DNA from: Dicyema japonicum
Lineage: Eukaryota > Dicyemida > Rhombozoa > Dicyemidae
Length of the DNA: 64,000 nt
Reading direction: 5' to 3'
Assembly: GCA_011109175.1 (NCBI GenBank)
Contig: RDEW01000032.1
Span: 465,334-529,333, forward strand
Both the position numbers and the translations under genes were made by a program. Under the pieces are notes generated by a model. It saw nothing but the letters and a program-made list of their open reading frames with translations. It was not told the origin of the DNA and searched no databases. Position 1 is the first letter of the stretch, and every line of letters starts with the position of its first letter. Of this stretch, positions 11,391 to 23,159 are shown piece after piece.

Positions 11391-12590
11391 TAATTTTTAA
11401 TTTATATTGTTTTTTCGATAAAAAAAACACTCGGTGAAATACATTGCCACATGGACTGGGACAAGAAGAAACCAACATTTTCCATTAATCATATAAGCCA
11501 AAAAAAATTTACTAGTTGACTCGAAATCATACAACGGTTGTTTGATGTCGTATGAAACGTGCCTTTGGAATCTCCGATAAAGGGAAGACAAGAGAATGTG
11601 ATAGATCGGCTGTGAGACTCTGGTTCATGATAAAACAACCCCCAAAAAATATAAGGTCACCCTGACTAAAGCTGGAACAATTGGAAGACATATCCCTAAG
11701 AATAATGAAAGGAAACAGCCACTATAATCAAAAATATAGCAAGGCATGTCATCGAGACTACGAGATCAAAAAAGTCGAGATTCTATAACTTCTACACTAA
11801 CAACTACGACTACGTGCAAAACTCTCGACGAACCCAGAAGGTCACATAATCATCGATCAGCACAAGAAGGCATCCCTTATCTCAAAACTACACAAGACCT
11901 GTTCCTACATTCCGATAAAGATAACCCAAAGGACTAAAGTATCAAATAACAATCGAAGAAACACTGTCTGTAAGTCTAAACTCAATATTGGTAAATCTCC
12001 GGCACCTTACTGAATAACTGCAGAACTGTTCAGGTACGAGTCTATTGTAAAATTAAATTAAATTTATATTTTTTTGTGAAAAAAATTTAATGGAATGGTA
12101 ATGCATTACATCCAGTAATTCTATGCTAAGTGCTACTAGTTCCAACAGAAAAACCTGGGAAACTTAAGGCTATTTAGGCTAGGTATAGAATATCTTCCCG
12201 AGCCAAAGTGGATTTCATGCAGACGGTTAACTGTCGACGCTGTGACTCTGTGAAAAAAATACAGAAGGCAAATAAATATTCCGGATATACCTTTCGGGTG
12301 GCTTTGAAATAGCTAATAGAAACACGCTGGTGAAGGTTTTTAAAGAGATACTAAACCAAAGTGAAATTCATCTAATAAACGTGTTGATGGAAGACTCTAA
12401 GTATTTTTGTCTCCTATTCATTATAATTTGCATTCAAATCTGAATTCTTACTATGATTCCAGAGACCGTTTGTAAGCTCAATATACAGAGACAAAAAGCT
12501 TCCTTTGACTTTTCAGTAATATTCTGTTCTCAATAAATTAAAAATAGCAGTAATACGCGGAATAAACTCACTAAAATAACCATGGTGAGG
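11391..12590. other. No gene seen
   Basis: Short ORFs only, no motifs. Nothing could be supported. Confidence 0.4.
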
Positions 12591-12599
12591 AAACTACGA

Positions 12600-13340
12600 A
12601 AGTAATTCACAATGGTGGGAACTTCTAGCATCGTTTTGACTTCCTCCTGGTCGAGCTAAACAGAATCGAGAGCTCGTGTGCTCCTCCACAGTCACACAGC
12701 TTTTCTGAATTCACGACGTTCCTTTCTGAAGAGGCGTGAGTATTTTTCTCAATTTACGTGTATCGGCGGCTTCTATTGATGATTCCTAGAAGCGATGACT
12801 CCGAGTCGCAGATAGTGATGAAGCCGTAATTATTGTTTCGGATTGCCGAAATTTCGAGTAATGGAAATAGTTTTTTTCTTAGGGAATTTATTTTGTAGAA
12901 GTTTGAAATTCCGAAATCCCATGAGGCATGGCGTACTCCATTGTTGGTTTTAAGAACTAGTAGTATAAGACGGCTGCGCATTCCTGTGAGGCTGGGTTCA
13001 GGAGTTTAAAAGGTTTTGAGTTTCCGAAGGACTCTTGTCGAACGTTATTTATATGTCGAGAGAAAAAGAGTTAGGGGTCCAGGGTCACTCATTGTATTCT
13101 TGGATGTGTTTTCATTGGAATAATGTCACCATGAATCAAATCCATCTAAGAAAAATTAGCTGATCCACTACGCCTCATGAAGCAGCCACAACGCTTAAAA
13201 AGAATTGACTCGAAACGAAATTCTGTGGCTGTTTTTATACATGCGCCTTTAAAAGCGATAAGATCCGAAAGGATTCCTCCTGATGTAAAAAGATATTCAA
13301 AAATATTGATACTATGAGCAAGTAGGGAGATATGTTCCAT
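12600..13340 (-). CDS. Weak candidate for an intron-rich gene
   Basis: Two coding-like minus-strand frames, 13340-13146 (FTSGGILSDLIAFKGACIKT ... RCGCFMR) and 12981-12754 (SWDFGISNFYKINSLRKKLF ... CDSESSLLGIINRSRRYT), are separated by stops. GT-AG intervals of 25-32 nt can extend the second frame toward about 12640. A 26 nt interval exists at the end of the first frame but leads to an early stop. No family is recognised and no consistent full splice model was found, so this may be decayed coding sequence. Confidence 0.22.
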
Positions 13341-13344
13341 CTAT

Positions 13345-14689
13345 TCTTAAGAGCACAACAGAGTTAATAAATCTACTTCTTTAAGACTATTTATCTAACA
13401 CTTTTCTATATCTGGACAATACTCAAAGGAATTACATTTTACGTGGCCACATACTTTATTGAAAGATATGATAATTGAGCATAAGCATCTGACTAACCTA
13501 TCTGACTCAGTTCATCTATCTTTTAACAGATACCATAATTTGTTCTAAATACTGTTTATCAATGATGGAGTTATCTAGTGCTTCAAAAATTAAATGGACA
13601 AATACCTATAGAAATGATGAGAATTTACATTCAATCACTCGAACTAAAAAAAAATTTAGAGAGTATAGCAATCTAGTAAAGACAGTGAATTAAGAAGTCT
13701 GATGATGGGTTCATCTCTCCTTCTAATCAACCTGAGGATCAACTAAGCGGTGATTACGAGGACATCCCATTGAATGCTATAGAGGATAGATGTCTGACTC
13801 ACGTATGGAGAGAAAGAATAAAGATGAGTTAAGAGCTATTTTTTCTATGTGGGGGTGATTTCAAGTGATTAAAATAAATCAATACAACGATACATATAAA
13901 ATGATTTCCTTGACAGAGATATAGTAACAGTTGGAGGGTCTACTGGATTTGCAAAGGAATGTCTTACTTCCAGTATAACGTAACTATTATTACATGGGAA
14001 AAATAAGTTCGGGAAGTTCAAGGGGAATTAAAGAAAAGGATTCTTACCTCGGTCCTCTGGAATCTCAACTGATAATATATCTCTGTCTTTGAAATGTAGT
14101 TAAAATGTTATATCTACAATACAAAAGACGATACTGAGCCCTATCAATCGCAGTCCATGACTGGGTATCAACTAAAGCCATCTGAAACCTTGTTATCAAC
14201 AAGCTTCTGGAATGTATTCCACCACCTTCCATAGCGCGGGAAGTTCATTTCCACATGACGCGTTTACTTAGTGATCACCACGTAAATTTACTTTCGCATC
14301 TGTACAGGATTGACAATCGTCTTTTCCCCTAGCCCATCGTGCCCAAAACTAATTCAGCTTGTCAGAGGACTTCTGTGAACGCTGTTAGTTATTTGAACGG
14401 ATTTGAAGCTAGGACTGCACCCTGTAATTTTATTTTTAAAAAAGAATTAATTATCTCTAGGATAACTGCAGATGAATTTCTCATCGATTTAACATAATTA
14501 ATAAAATGATTTCGATATTGACATAATTTATAAAACTAACATAATTTTTTATGGTAATAAAAATATACAAATTATTGCATTTTAACATTAAAATCATGTG
14601 AAAACAATTATTAAAATTAAGTAAAGTTGATATTACAAGTCTCCATTATGGCTTGCAGGCATTGAGCATGCAATGGAATTACCTGTCAC
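13345..14689. other. No gene seen
   Basis: AT-rich, stops in all frames, no repeats recognised apart from simple A/T runs. Confidence 0.4.
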
Positions 14690-14870
14690 AATCCCGAGGC
14701 TAATGTTCTGTTAGAATATAGTCGTGCTATATGATCCACCTGTGTCAGATGGCGCACACTGCCAGGGTGGCATGTAAGTGATCATTTTCTTTCCCCCATC
14801 CATAGGATGGGTTCCCACGACTGTGAGGAATGGACGTTTTCAACCTTTTATGCTGCTTCTGGATTAACCC
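14690..14870 (-). repeat. Dispersed repeat E, copy 2
   Basis: Minus strand contains AAAACGTCCATTCCTCACAG, GTGGGAACCCATCCTATGGA, GGGGGAAAGAAAATGATCA and CAGGTGGATCATATAGC in the same order and spacing as copy 1 (2100-2262). Confidence 0.5.
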
Positions 14871-15172
14871 AGCAGTGGTCGTAGACTTGACGAGGGAAAC
14901 CAAGATCTATCACTAGTTTATTTCGTTTCAACGTAGTTTCGTAACGTTTGGAATATTTTAGTGTAAATAACCGTACATGTGTGCTTCGCATTCTGATGAG
15001 CAATAATAACAATTTCAAAAATTACACGATTCCCAATAATGACTTCGTGGAATACGACTTAGATTATACCTGTAATTGCTCTCATTTGAAATTTACAGAT
15101 CCCTTTTATACAAATACCATGAGAATTCATATAATTTCTTGAACTACAACTCTGTGGGTAATTTCAAATCGG

Positions 15173-15750
15173 ATGAACTTTTTTACTATCAAGAGACTGA
15201 CTATTTTTCCAGACAGGATAGTAATGGTTTATTCTGGAGTTGCCCCATCAACCAAATGGATCACAAATCCATGCCACAGTTATTTTGAAGTAGAAAATTT
15301 ACAGTCAGACATTAGTCATTACTCCAATTTCTTTATGAGAGAGCGGCAGAAACTTGGCTATTCGCAATATGACATCGCATCGCTAATGGAGAAATATTAG
15401 TACCTCATTTGTCAATCGACGGTTTGTCGTTTTGAATCTGGGAAAATGCCTTTTTTAAAAATAGAGAACCTAAGACCTCATTATGTCATATTTTGGATCA
15501 AATAATGAGAGACAGCCTCTCTAAATCCAAGATCAGTTTGTTACCGTGTCAAGATGTCAAGAAAAGAAGATATTTTAAAGGAGATATCAAAAGAAGTCGG
15601 AGTATATGTTTAATAAGAACATCTATCCGTCAAATTAGAGATTCAAAAAATTGCAAAAACCTTTAATCTACCGGAGCATACTATAAGTATTGGTTCTAGC
15701 AGAAGGCAGAAAAAGCGTAAATTTGATAAAAAGAACTGTAAGTTTAATTT
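15173..15750 (+). pseudogene. POU-homeodomain transcription factor pseudogene
   Basis: The frame at about 15303-15502 aligns without gaps to a POU-specific domain: FFMRERQKLGYSQYDIASLM matches F-x-x-x-R-x-K-L-G-Y-T-Q-x-D-V-x-x-x-L, and QSTVCRFESGKMPF matches the Q-T-T-I-C-R-F-E-x-L-x-x-S-F recognition helix. The glycine of the LYG turn is replaced by a TAG stop (15398-15400). Further downstream KKRRYFKGDI (15559), LEIQKIAKTFNLPEHTI (15636) and RRQKKRKFDKK (15699) are homeodomain pieces in different frames; the W-F of helix 3 is lost by a small deletion. A 22 nt GT-AG interval (15597-15618) can join two pieces but leaves helix 1 too short. The nonsense codon and broken helix 3 argue for a dead copy rather than unrecognised introns. 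POU class cannot be assigned. Confidence 0.6.
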
Positions 15751-16063
15751 TGTAAATTACTTCAATTTTTGACACATAATTTAAAAATTTGACTTGTCTA
15801 TGCTGACGATGCTCGTTGAGCTCAATTTGATAGCATTTTGTGTTTCGAAAAAATTACCAGTTAGCAAAGTGATTAATTTGTCTGAAGGTTGAGGTCGTGA
15901 CGTACTTGTATTGGTTTTTCTTCTAGTGAACATGGACAAGGCGATAGACTCGGGAGACTTCTACGTGTGTGTCAAACAGAATCTAATCACTTGTCACATC
16001 CAAGATTCTTTGACATCTTTTGAAAAAGATGTCGACCTTGTTTAACTTTAAGGTGACTGTCTT

Positions 16064-16640
16064 TCATTTAATCTTTTGTCCGAGGTAAAAGGGATGTGGA
16101 TATTTATTCTGAGGCCTTCTGAATGTCCCGATCTCACGAAGCCAACACATTATCATCCGCATGGAAGAGTAGAGCATCATTATCAGATTCAAGTGTTGGG
16201 AGACCGGACGAATGAGGTTAATTAGAGTAGAAGATAAAAGAGATCCTTGAGGGACTCCGTTGGGGAGGAGACGCGAGATTGATTTCTGACCTCCGAGGCA
16301 TACACTTTTCTTAGAAAGTTGGTGATCTAAAGCATGAGCTTCCCTGGGATCTCCGATTGAAATATTTTTCTCTATAGAATTTTCCTCGAGACTTATATGT
16401 CGATAGAGCAAAGCACTGTTTTTAATTGCTTAGGCTTTTTTGTAAATCCGACTCGAATGTCAGTCAATGTTTATAAATATGTAGACGTGGATCTTTTTGA
16501 ATCGACGTATAAATGCCTCTCTGCTAAAAAATCGTTTATTCTCACGAACACAAGTCTCTCCCGGATTTTTGAGATGGAACATAGTAGTGACACTGGTCTA
16601 AACAACCCTGAGTCATCTCTTGACCTTCCAGGTTTATTAT
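16064..16640 (-). mobile_element. Jockey/CR1-type reverse transcriptase fragment
   Basis: On the minus strand, FRPVSLLCSISKIRERLVF near 16590 is the RPISL motif with its following helix. SRLLPNGVPQGSLLS near 16265 is the GVPQGS motif. Frame-shifted LLFHADDNVLASRDRD near 16140 is a decayed Y-A-D-D box. The fragment covers RT motifs 2a to C, with several frame breaks and no endonuclease. Confidence 0.6.
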
Positions 16641-16764
16641 TATTATTAACCCCAGGCTTACCATTGTAAGCCCAGCGCAAACAGTCATAACTAACTAATC
16701 TAAGGAAGGAACCAAAGGGAAAGCATCTGCTTGTACCGACAAAATCCATCTTCCAATATATCAT
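16637..16764 (-). repeat. LINE 3' tail immediately upstream of another LINE fragment
   Basis: Minus strand shows a C-terminal peptide CLRWAYNGKPGVNN running into a (TAA)n tail at about 16637-16651. It resembles the end of the LINE at 23767 (GEAGVNNLI). The tail abuts the RT fragment at 16064-16640 in the same orientation, which suggests one element inserted next to or into another. Confidence 0.45.
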
Positions 16765-17179
16765 TACAGGCTTCCACTTCCGAAAAAAGGTGGAGAAGTA
16801 TGTCCGCCCTATTTTATTTTTGTCTCACATCAAACCGTCGCGGACATCACTTCATTCTTTAGCGGAATAGTTTTCATAATGCAATCTTCATCAGAGGGTT
16901 TGGTCAGGGAGAAAAGTAGGATTATTATTGATAACAGTCGTTGATTCCAATCTACTCGAATCCTATATAAATCATTCCAGTTCAATATCAACATTCGTGT
17001 ATATAATTAAAAATATAAACTTGATTTTATAATTGGCTGGCTCATCCAAGATTTCTGCCAGAAACATTAGCCCTGTTTGGTTATTCACTTAGTCTTAATT
17101 CAGTTTATTAAATAGCTTAAAAATTAATTTAATATTAATTTATTTTTAAAAATTGGTTTACATTGTGGTATACCTTTAA

Positions 17180-18290
17180 TAATATTTTATTTATTAGCGT
17201 GTTGCTGTCACATTCTAGTTGTTCCTTGTTGTACTTTCTGATATTCTGTATTATATTCTATTTTCCACGGATTTATCAAATAGTGCGGAAGGTTGTTATC
17301 AAAATGTCTATTATATATACATGTTTCGGTAACCTTTAAATATGGATTCTTTTCCACTATTTGACTTGTCCTTTCAAATTCTATTGCAATGTATTCTTTA
17401 TGTGATTTGTTTAGAATATTTACAATAATTGCCGTTCTCTTCGTTGGTTCATATTTTATTTGTTCTACTGGGTTATATTTATTAGTTCAGCTGGATTTGG
17501 AAAGCTAATGCACCTTTAGCATTTGGATTCCACCGAACCAACAAAGAAGTTTATATTCTCCTGCTTATATTTCTGTTACACTAAATGAAAAATAGGAATA
17601 ACAGGGAACAATAGTCAATCACGGAATTAACGGAAATGAATCAAAGTGGCAAATTGCGTATTCATTTATTGCACCAAACAATTTCGCAGAATTTAACTTA
17701 GTTTTTGAAAGCATGGCTATTCTCTTCTTAACATGGACTCCTTAACTTTGTTTAAGAACATTACTTCCTTTGTCTTCAAAAACACCCAAATATCGATATC
17801 CACTGACTCCTTCCAGAGTCTCGCAACATGATGACGATTTAACATTAGAGACTGACTTTTCCGAATTTTAATAACAGTATCTTCTTTTAGATCAATTATC
17901 TTTAGGTCATCAATGAACATCAAATGATTGGTACAATAAGCCAGAGTATTAGGATCCTCCTGATTAATTTGGAGTTTTGGGAATATAGAGTTAAGGATCC
18001 TGCTCAAGGGTTCCATTACCACAACAAATAGTTGAGGGGATAATGAATTTCCTTGCAGATTTCCACGTCCCAGTTTTACAGAACCAATTCTTCGTTCATC
18101 TAAGTGAAGATTTACAGTCCACTTCTTGACTATGGTCTTTACAAAGTTAACAATCCAACGGGGTATTCCTGAACAGTCCAATACATGAAATAAATATTTA
18201 TGGTCAACAGAATCAAAGACCTTCTTCACATTAACCCAAGCAGAATAAAGGGCGTTTCCATACTGCGTATTAAGCATTAATATTATTTAA
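17180..18290 (-). mobile_element. Family G LINE reverse transcriptase, degenerate
   Basis: The ORF 18277-17717 contains SAWVNVKKVFDSVDHKYLF (RT motif A, D replaced by N), RGNLQGNSLSPQLFVVVMEP (motif B, QGDSLSPLLF type) and HLMFIDDLKIIDLKED (motif C, x-x-DD-LK type). Family members with M-DD-LK and LSPLLF motifs and a nuclease-like tail are widespread in aquatic animals. Downstream frames include FGAINEYAICHF near 17670 (thumb/connection) and a coding-like stretch to about 17200. The active-site Asp of motif A is lost, so it is inactive. A related C-terminal tail lies at 44950-46210. Confidence 0.55.
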
Positions 18291-18628
18291 CGGAAATGAT
18301 TGATCAATATCTTTTGTGGGGTAATCCTCTGAGGTTGAATCTTCCGTTTTTATAACTTAAATGTGATATTTGCTACGAAAAATGGCTTGTTCATCCTCTT
18401 GGACGTCAACTTGAGGATACCCGTGAAATTTAGCTGAATGTAATATCCCTAGTTTTTGGTTATAAAGTCGAGATTTGTCCCGGCAACTATCGGGAGAAGC
18501 TTTCTTTCAAAGCGATCTTTTTGATAATATTGACAATTCCGTTTTTTAATAAATCAAAGTTATTTCTTTTTGAAAAGTAAATTGGGTTACTATGCACATG
18601 GTAGACGATATTGCATAAAATGCTGGAA

Positions 18629-18739
18629 GCGTTCCAGTATAACTTTGAAAGGGTAAACTTGGAAGATGTAGAAAAGTAAGATGATGAGTTGTAAAGCCGA
18701 TGAGTTCCAGTATAATTTTGAAAGGTATAAACTTGACGT
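18629..18739. repeat. Short local duplication
   Basis: GTTCCAGTATAACTTTGAAA at about 18629 recurs as GTTCCAGTATAATTTTGAAA at about 18706, a spacing of about 77 nt. It accounts for the repetitive look of the antisense ORFs here. Confidence 0.5.
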
Positions 18740-18825
18740 CTTGTATTATAGAAGAATGAATAGGAAGATGGGAGTTCATCGATCAAAATATGAGTTAGAT
18801 GTGGAGATATTGTATCTATTTTTAA

Positions 18826-19044
18826 TTAGTTAAAGGTTCGTATTCAAATAATTATCCTTCTCTTAGATTAAAAAAATTTGAACATCCGTATTGGAATCCA
18901 GTTACTATTGTCGAGAAATTGTCTAACAATTTTGTTAAAGTCGAAAATAGTGCTGGGTCAATTAAGAAAGTTCATTCACAACGACTCAAAATTCAAAACT
19001 TTGATATAATAGATTTTTTTGTAGCAACGAATAACACATTTTAA
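18826..19044 (+). mobile_element. Gypsy-like LTR retrotransposon, Pol C-terminal fragment
   Basis: A 72-codon frame reads RLKKFEHPYWNPVTIVEKLS, then NNFVKVENSAGSIKKVHSQR, then LKIQNFDII and a stop at 19042-19044. The pattern K-F-x-x-P-Y-x-G-P-x-x-I-V-E-K-L-S ... V-H-x-x-R-L-K is the SH3-like tail after the integrase core in Ty3/gypsy Pol. No LTRs, RT or integrase core were found, so it is an isolated remnant. Identification rests on this one tail. Confidence 0.4.
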
Positions 19045-19069
19045 GAGTAGCAACTAACACAGCAAACTC

Positions 19070-19210
19070 ATCCAAAGTGGTCCCTGCCGACATTATCGAG
19101 GTTGCTTTGCCTCTTACGATTTAAACAGAGATCAACTGGAGAAGCCACCGGGTCTCACATGCGTCGTGGCTTTTTAGTGTAACTAGGCGTCTATGTTTAT
19201 TTAAAAAGCG
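19070..19210 (-). repeat. RTE-like LINE 5' leader fragment (repeat D)
   Basis: Minus strand matches 41800-41946: GACGCCTAGTTACACTAAAA, then CCACGACG, GGTGGCTTCTC and GATCTCTGTT. In the other copy this sequence directly precedes the endonuclease start LMTFNVRGISKDW, so it is the 5' leader of that LINE family. Here the coding part is missing. Confidence 0.5.
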
Positions 19211-20164
19211 AAGCGATCTCCCACTTATTCTCCAGTTGTCTCGACCACAATGGGATAGAGCGAAAATCGGTCTAGTAGCGCTTCGTATTTCATCTCCTTT
19301 TCCCTCATCGTTTTTTCGCTGCATGCTGTGTGTACACCGCGCTCTCGACAATGTTGGATTTGCAAAAAGGATTATTTTTATTTTTGACATTGATTGACAT
19401 AGATGGATCACTCTTAGAGCTCGCGACAAATTAAATAAATGACCCAGTAATGAGATAATCCAAACATGTGTGATCACTGAGAGTTTTGTTCAGTTTCACA
19501 TGACAATATTAATTTCCCCGGTAACCTTTTTTATATAATTTATTTGCTGTAGTACCTGCAAGTTTAATTCTATAAATTTAATTAGTTTTAAACTGACCTT
19601 ATGCGATTTCCGAAAACAGCAGTATTTTGATCACTTGTGAGCCCTCGAGACTTCCCTCAACGGAATTCACATTTTTAAGTCACATGATAATAGTTGTCCA
19701 AAATAATACGTACAAATTTTATTAATTTTCTCAAATTCGACTTTTTGAGAACCTGTCCCTTAGCTTGTGAGTGGATCCTAACTTATATGTGAGGCATATC
19801 TGACTTTTTACTAGAATATTGATAATTAGCTCAAATTGGACTTACTGAGTACGTGTCTGTGGATATTAGTCAATTAAACTATGAAAATATTGGATTTTCA
19901 ATATTTTTAGCTAACACTGAAATTATTAATTAAAAAAAATTTGTCATTATTTTTTATATCTGAAAAATTCAAATAAAATCAATTTCCATCCAAATTTTAT
20001 ATTTATCAATTCTTCCATAAAGTTCCCAATAGTTGTAGGAACTGCTAGTGGAAAGGTCGTACATTGCATTCGATTGCCGCTACATGTGTCTCGATTAGTT
20101 GTCATTTCGATTCTCACACTGCTACATCTCTTGGTCAAAGTATTTTTTACTGTTCTGTGCCTTC

Positions 20165-20295
20165 TTATTGAGAAGTGTCATGTGATCCACCTCTCTAGGG
20201 AAACGCTCTCTGCACGGCTGACATCCTTAAAAGATCACTCCATTTCTAACTCCACTGTAAGGGTTGCTGATGTAAATAGACGTGATGGTTAGAAA
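20165..20295 (-). repeat. Dispersed repeat E, copy 3
   Basis: Plus-strand GTCATGTGATCCACCTCTCT, then CTAACTCCACTG and AATAGACGTGATGG, are the complement of the repeat E word order (CGTCTATT ... GTGGAG ... GGATCACATGAC). Confidence 0.45.
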
Positions 20296-20439
20296 AAAGC
20301 GTCTTACACAGACCGTGGAAACTAGATATTTCATAATTATAAATTAATTAACACTTAATCATCACCGGTATATTCAGGGCTATTAATAGAATCTAGATAA
20401 ATTGAAATACATTTTTGTCACGTCACCTAAATTGAAATA

Positions 20440-20700
20440 TTGTTCCATTCCAGCACACTTTTTTGAAATTAATAGAAAAATCAAGCACCAGATGCCAAAA
20501 GATCAGGAGAATTACGCGGATAGTGGAAATTTCAAAACCTTCTGAAAACTACCTCAGTTTAGGGGGTCTTGGGTTGAGACGTGATTGCATTCCAAATTTT
20601 ATTGATGACTTCCTCACTAATTCCTCTTATTTCGGAAGCGATTGGGACGAAAGAGAAGCTATCTCCTAATCTACGTTCCTCTGCTCAAGTGATATCATCC
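20440..20700 (+). mobile_element. Family H retroelement internal fragment
   Basis: The frame NYLSLGGLGLRRDCIPNFID near 20550 contains the GGLGLR motif that lies between the RT and the C-terminal domain in family H type elements. It ends at a stop at 20667-20669. It is separate from the C-terminal fragments and carries no RT. Confidence 0.4.
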
Positions 20701-20714
20701 CCTAATGGGCTTCC

Positions 20715-21022
20715 TAGCTCTTTGCAGAAACACAGGAATCCATGACCATGGTTTCTCGTGGACTCTTCCAAAAAGTGGGGGTGGTAGTAGTGTAGGATGC
20801 AAACGTGTCTTTTTAGCGTGACATCATGCGATTCACCTGTTATGGTGGCGTTCAGTTCTGGTTCTGCATGGAAAAGAACCGTTCGATATTCCTACTCCAC
20901 CATGACCTCGTTTTGGGGAGCCAATGATCAGCATGACAAAACTGGTGACGTGGCTTTAAAAATTCAGCCTAAAAACACAAGACTCAGTTGGGTGGCCTTA
21001 ATCTACTCTCTTTTAACGTCAG
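20715..21022 (+). repeat. 308 bp duplicated module F, copy 1
   Basis: This segment is the same length as 36920-37227 and differs at about five positions seen by eye, the closest repeat pair in the window. It is chimeric. The first part includes a repeat E copy on the minus strand (20815-20945). The last 75 nt, from GGTGACGTGGCTTT, are the 5' end of the RTE-like LINE that continues into 20948-21860. Confidence 0.65.
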
Positions 21023-21860
21023 GGGGATCTCGAAGACATGGATGAGGAAAGCATTGTGAGATGATTTAAAGAAGTACCGCATCTCTATCGAATACTTTCA
21101 AAAAACGAAGATCTCTGATGGATGCTGTGAACACTATGGAACCCATAAACTAATTCTCTTCCCGAGAATCGAATCATTACGGACAAGGTTTCGCAGTTCA
21201 TGACCACCTTGTTCCTCGAATACATCAATTTTGGATCGTCAATGACAGGATCAGAGTCCTGCAAATCAGGATGAATGACATTTGCCCATCCTAAAGCTAC
21301 ATGACAATCATTAACGTGGGTGCTCCACATGGTGGTAGATTTTTGAAAAAAACCACGTGAACTGGATGACTTCTACTGTCAATTATTAAGGACTTAACCA
21401 GACGACAGATCGAATTGATTGCTTCTCCTTTTGAAAGACTGCTCAATGCGAGGATACTGGAAATAATTATCACATCTGTCCCCTTCGTCTGAGAACCGCA
21501 GATGCTGGAAACAATTATCACATCTAAGCTTGCAGCAAGCTAAAAAATCACAGGAGTGCTAGACCGGATAGTATCTCCCCGGAACTGCTGAATTATGGAC
21601 CTATACATCTCTTCGACATTATTTAATAGAATGTTTATATCTAACTAATGGATGTCCTACAACAATTTGTGGACCAATCGATGCAAAGGATAATCCGAGT
21701 ACTACAGTCTAGCACTGATCTGTTAATCAGGATTGGAAGAACTATATCCAGGCCTTTCAAAACTACAACCGGTGCTCCTCAGGGAGATTCTCTTTCCCTT
21801 ACTGTCTGTGTCTATCTCGAAGCCGCACTAAGGGAACTATAATCTGTTACGAAGTAAAAA
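20948..21860 (+). mobile_element. RTE-like LINE, internally deleted copy
   Basis: The 5' end GGTGACGTGGC leads into endonuclease frames LNLLSFNVRGISKTWMRK (near 20990), then SDGCCEHYGTHKLILFP (near 21115), a shifted INVGAPHGGRFL (near 21310) and ELDDFYCQ. It then jumps to QIELIASPFERLLNA (near 21410), which belongs after the endonuclease. It ends with RT motif pieces VLQQFVDQSMQRIIRV (21651) and TTTGAPQGDSLSL (21765). Compared with the copy at 30503-32175, the endonuclease C-half and most of the RT fingers are missing. No catalytic YADD remains. Confidence 0.6.
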
Positions 21861-22839
21861 TAAAAAAATGTCGTGTACGTGAATTTCAAAAATTAAAAAA
21901 ATAAATAATCACGGATCCAAGACAATTGCTTTTGAGAATGGCGTTTCCGACTCTCTGCATTCTGGTCTGTGACATAAAGTATTTTTAATATCTATTTTAA
22001 TTTCATTCCGGAACATGGGGAACCTCAAAAAACGATTTAGAGTGCCTAGATACTTTCCAAAAAGCCAACTGCGATAACTGACTGGAATCTTCTGTCCGAT
22101 AAAAATCTCAAACGAGAAACTATATGCTCTAGGCGTGGTGGCTTAGGCGTATTTGAATTGCATCAACCCGTCACTCACACGCGAAACACCGTGAATTTCA
22201 GGAGTCAATCTTGAATAGATAGCAATTCCGAATCCATAAAGCTTTGAATCACAGGGTTAAAATTAATTGATATTTTTCCATGATTCTCTTCGAGATGGAA
22301 ACGTCACAGGTCTTTGATATACTCCTAGCGTTGAATGTGAGGAGCTGCAGAAGCTATGCATTCTTTTGTATCTTCTGCTATCTAGAGATTGTTATCAAAT
22401 CGAGAAACGAGGCACATTATTTCCTTAGCAACTAGAGTTGAAAACCACGGTTTACCTAGATTAACGATCGAGGTGTGTGGAAGAGATTGACATTAAGAAT
22501 TGTTTATTTTGCTACATGCGGGGTAGGAAGTATTTTGACTTTTTTAAAAGTGCTTTAATGATAATATCACGCTAAAAAGAGGTTTTCATGGTTAGCTAGT
22601 AATAATAACGCGACAAAAAAGTGGAGCACTTTTACTGACACTGGCGAGTCTATGAAACTCCCCATAAGTAGTACACCTGATTTTATTCTGATCAAGTTTC
22701 CTGAAGCTCTAGTCATGTGTTTAATTTTTGACGCATCCCTTTCAAATTCCTCTTTTTTGCTGATATAAGTTTAACTTTAAAAATTGAACTTTCTTAGTCA
22801 GAAACTTCATGGATTAAAGATTTTTGCCCTGAGTTATAA

Positions 22840-23150
22840 AGCCTGGCATGTTAATAACAAGCCATGTACAACTGGAGAGACTTACAACAAGTATCTCTAC
22901 AAGAACCTTAATCAGCTTTGAAAACCTTTATCAGCTTCATCCTAGTATTTCTTCTAGAACCTTCATCAGCTTGTTTCTGTTTACTATGTCGAATCACTCG
23001 AATGGTCTATCCCCAAAATTTTTATTTGTCTTTTGTATTTTTGTCACAAAGCCATTTGTGTGCCAGACATCGTTGGCAGTTAACCGTCCGGCATTAATCG
23101 TCATTCACTTGCCACTGTCATTTGCAAGCTCACATAGTCTATCTAATCCT
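22840..23150 (-). mobile_element. RTE-like LINE RT fragment
   Basis: Minus strand reads TADVVWHTNGFVTKIQKTNK near 23080, then FDIVNRNKLMKVLEEIL near 22990. These correspond to the STADIVWSHRWRCATHQRF ... DSINRQKLMNVLEQIL stretch of the element at 60554-61570. A local triplication of a CTTNATCAGCTT word (22910-22975) duplicates part of the MKVLEEI coding segment. Confidence 0.5.
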
Positions 23151-23159
23151 CTCCCTCTC

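Noticed and set aside
15597-15618. 22 nt intron rescuing the POU homeodomain
   Set aside because: The join is in phase but removes helix 1-2 residues needed for a 60-residue homeodomain, and it does not remove the nonsense codon at 15398.
18487-18786. 99-codon minus-strand ORF with internal repeats
   Set aside because: The repetition is explained by a local 77 nt-spaced DNA duplication, and no protein family fits.
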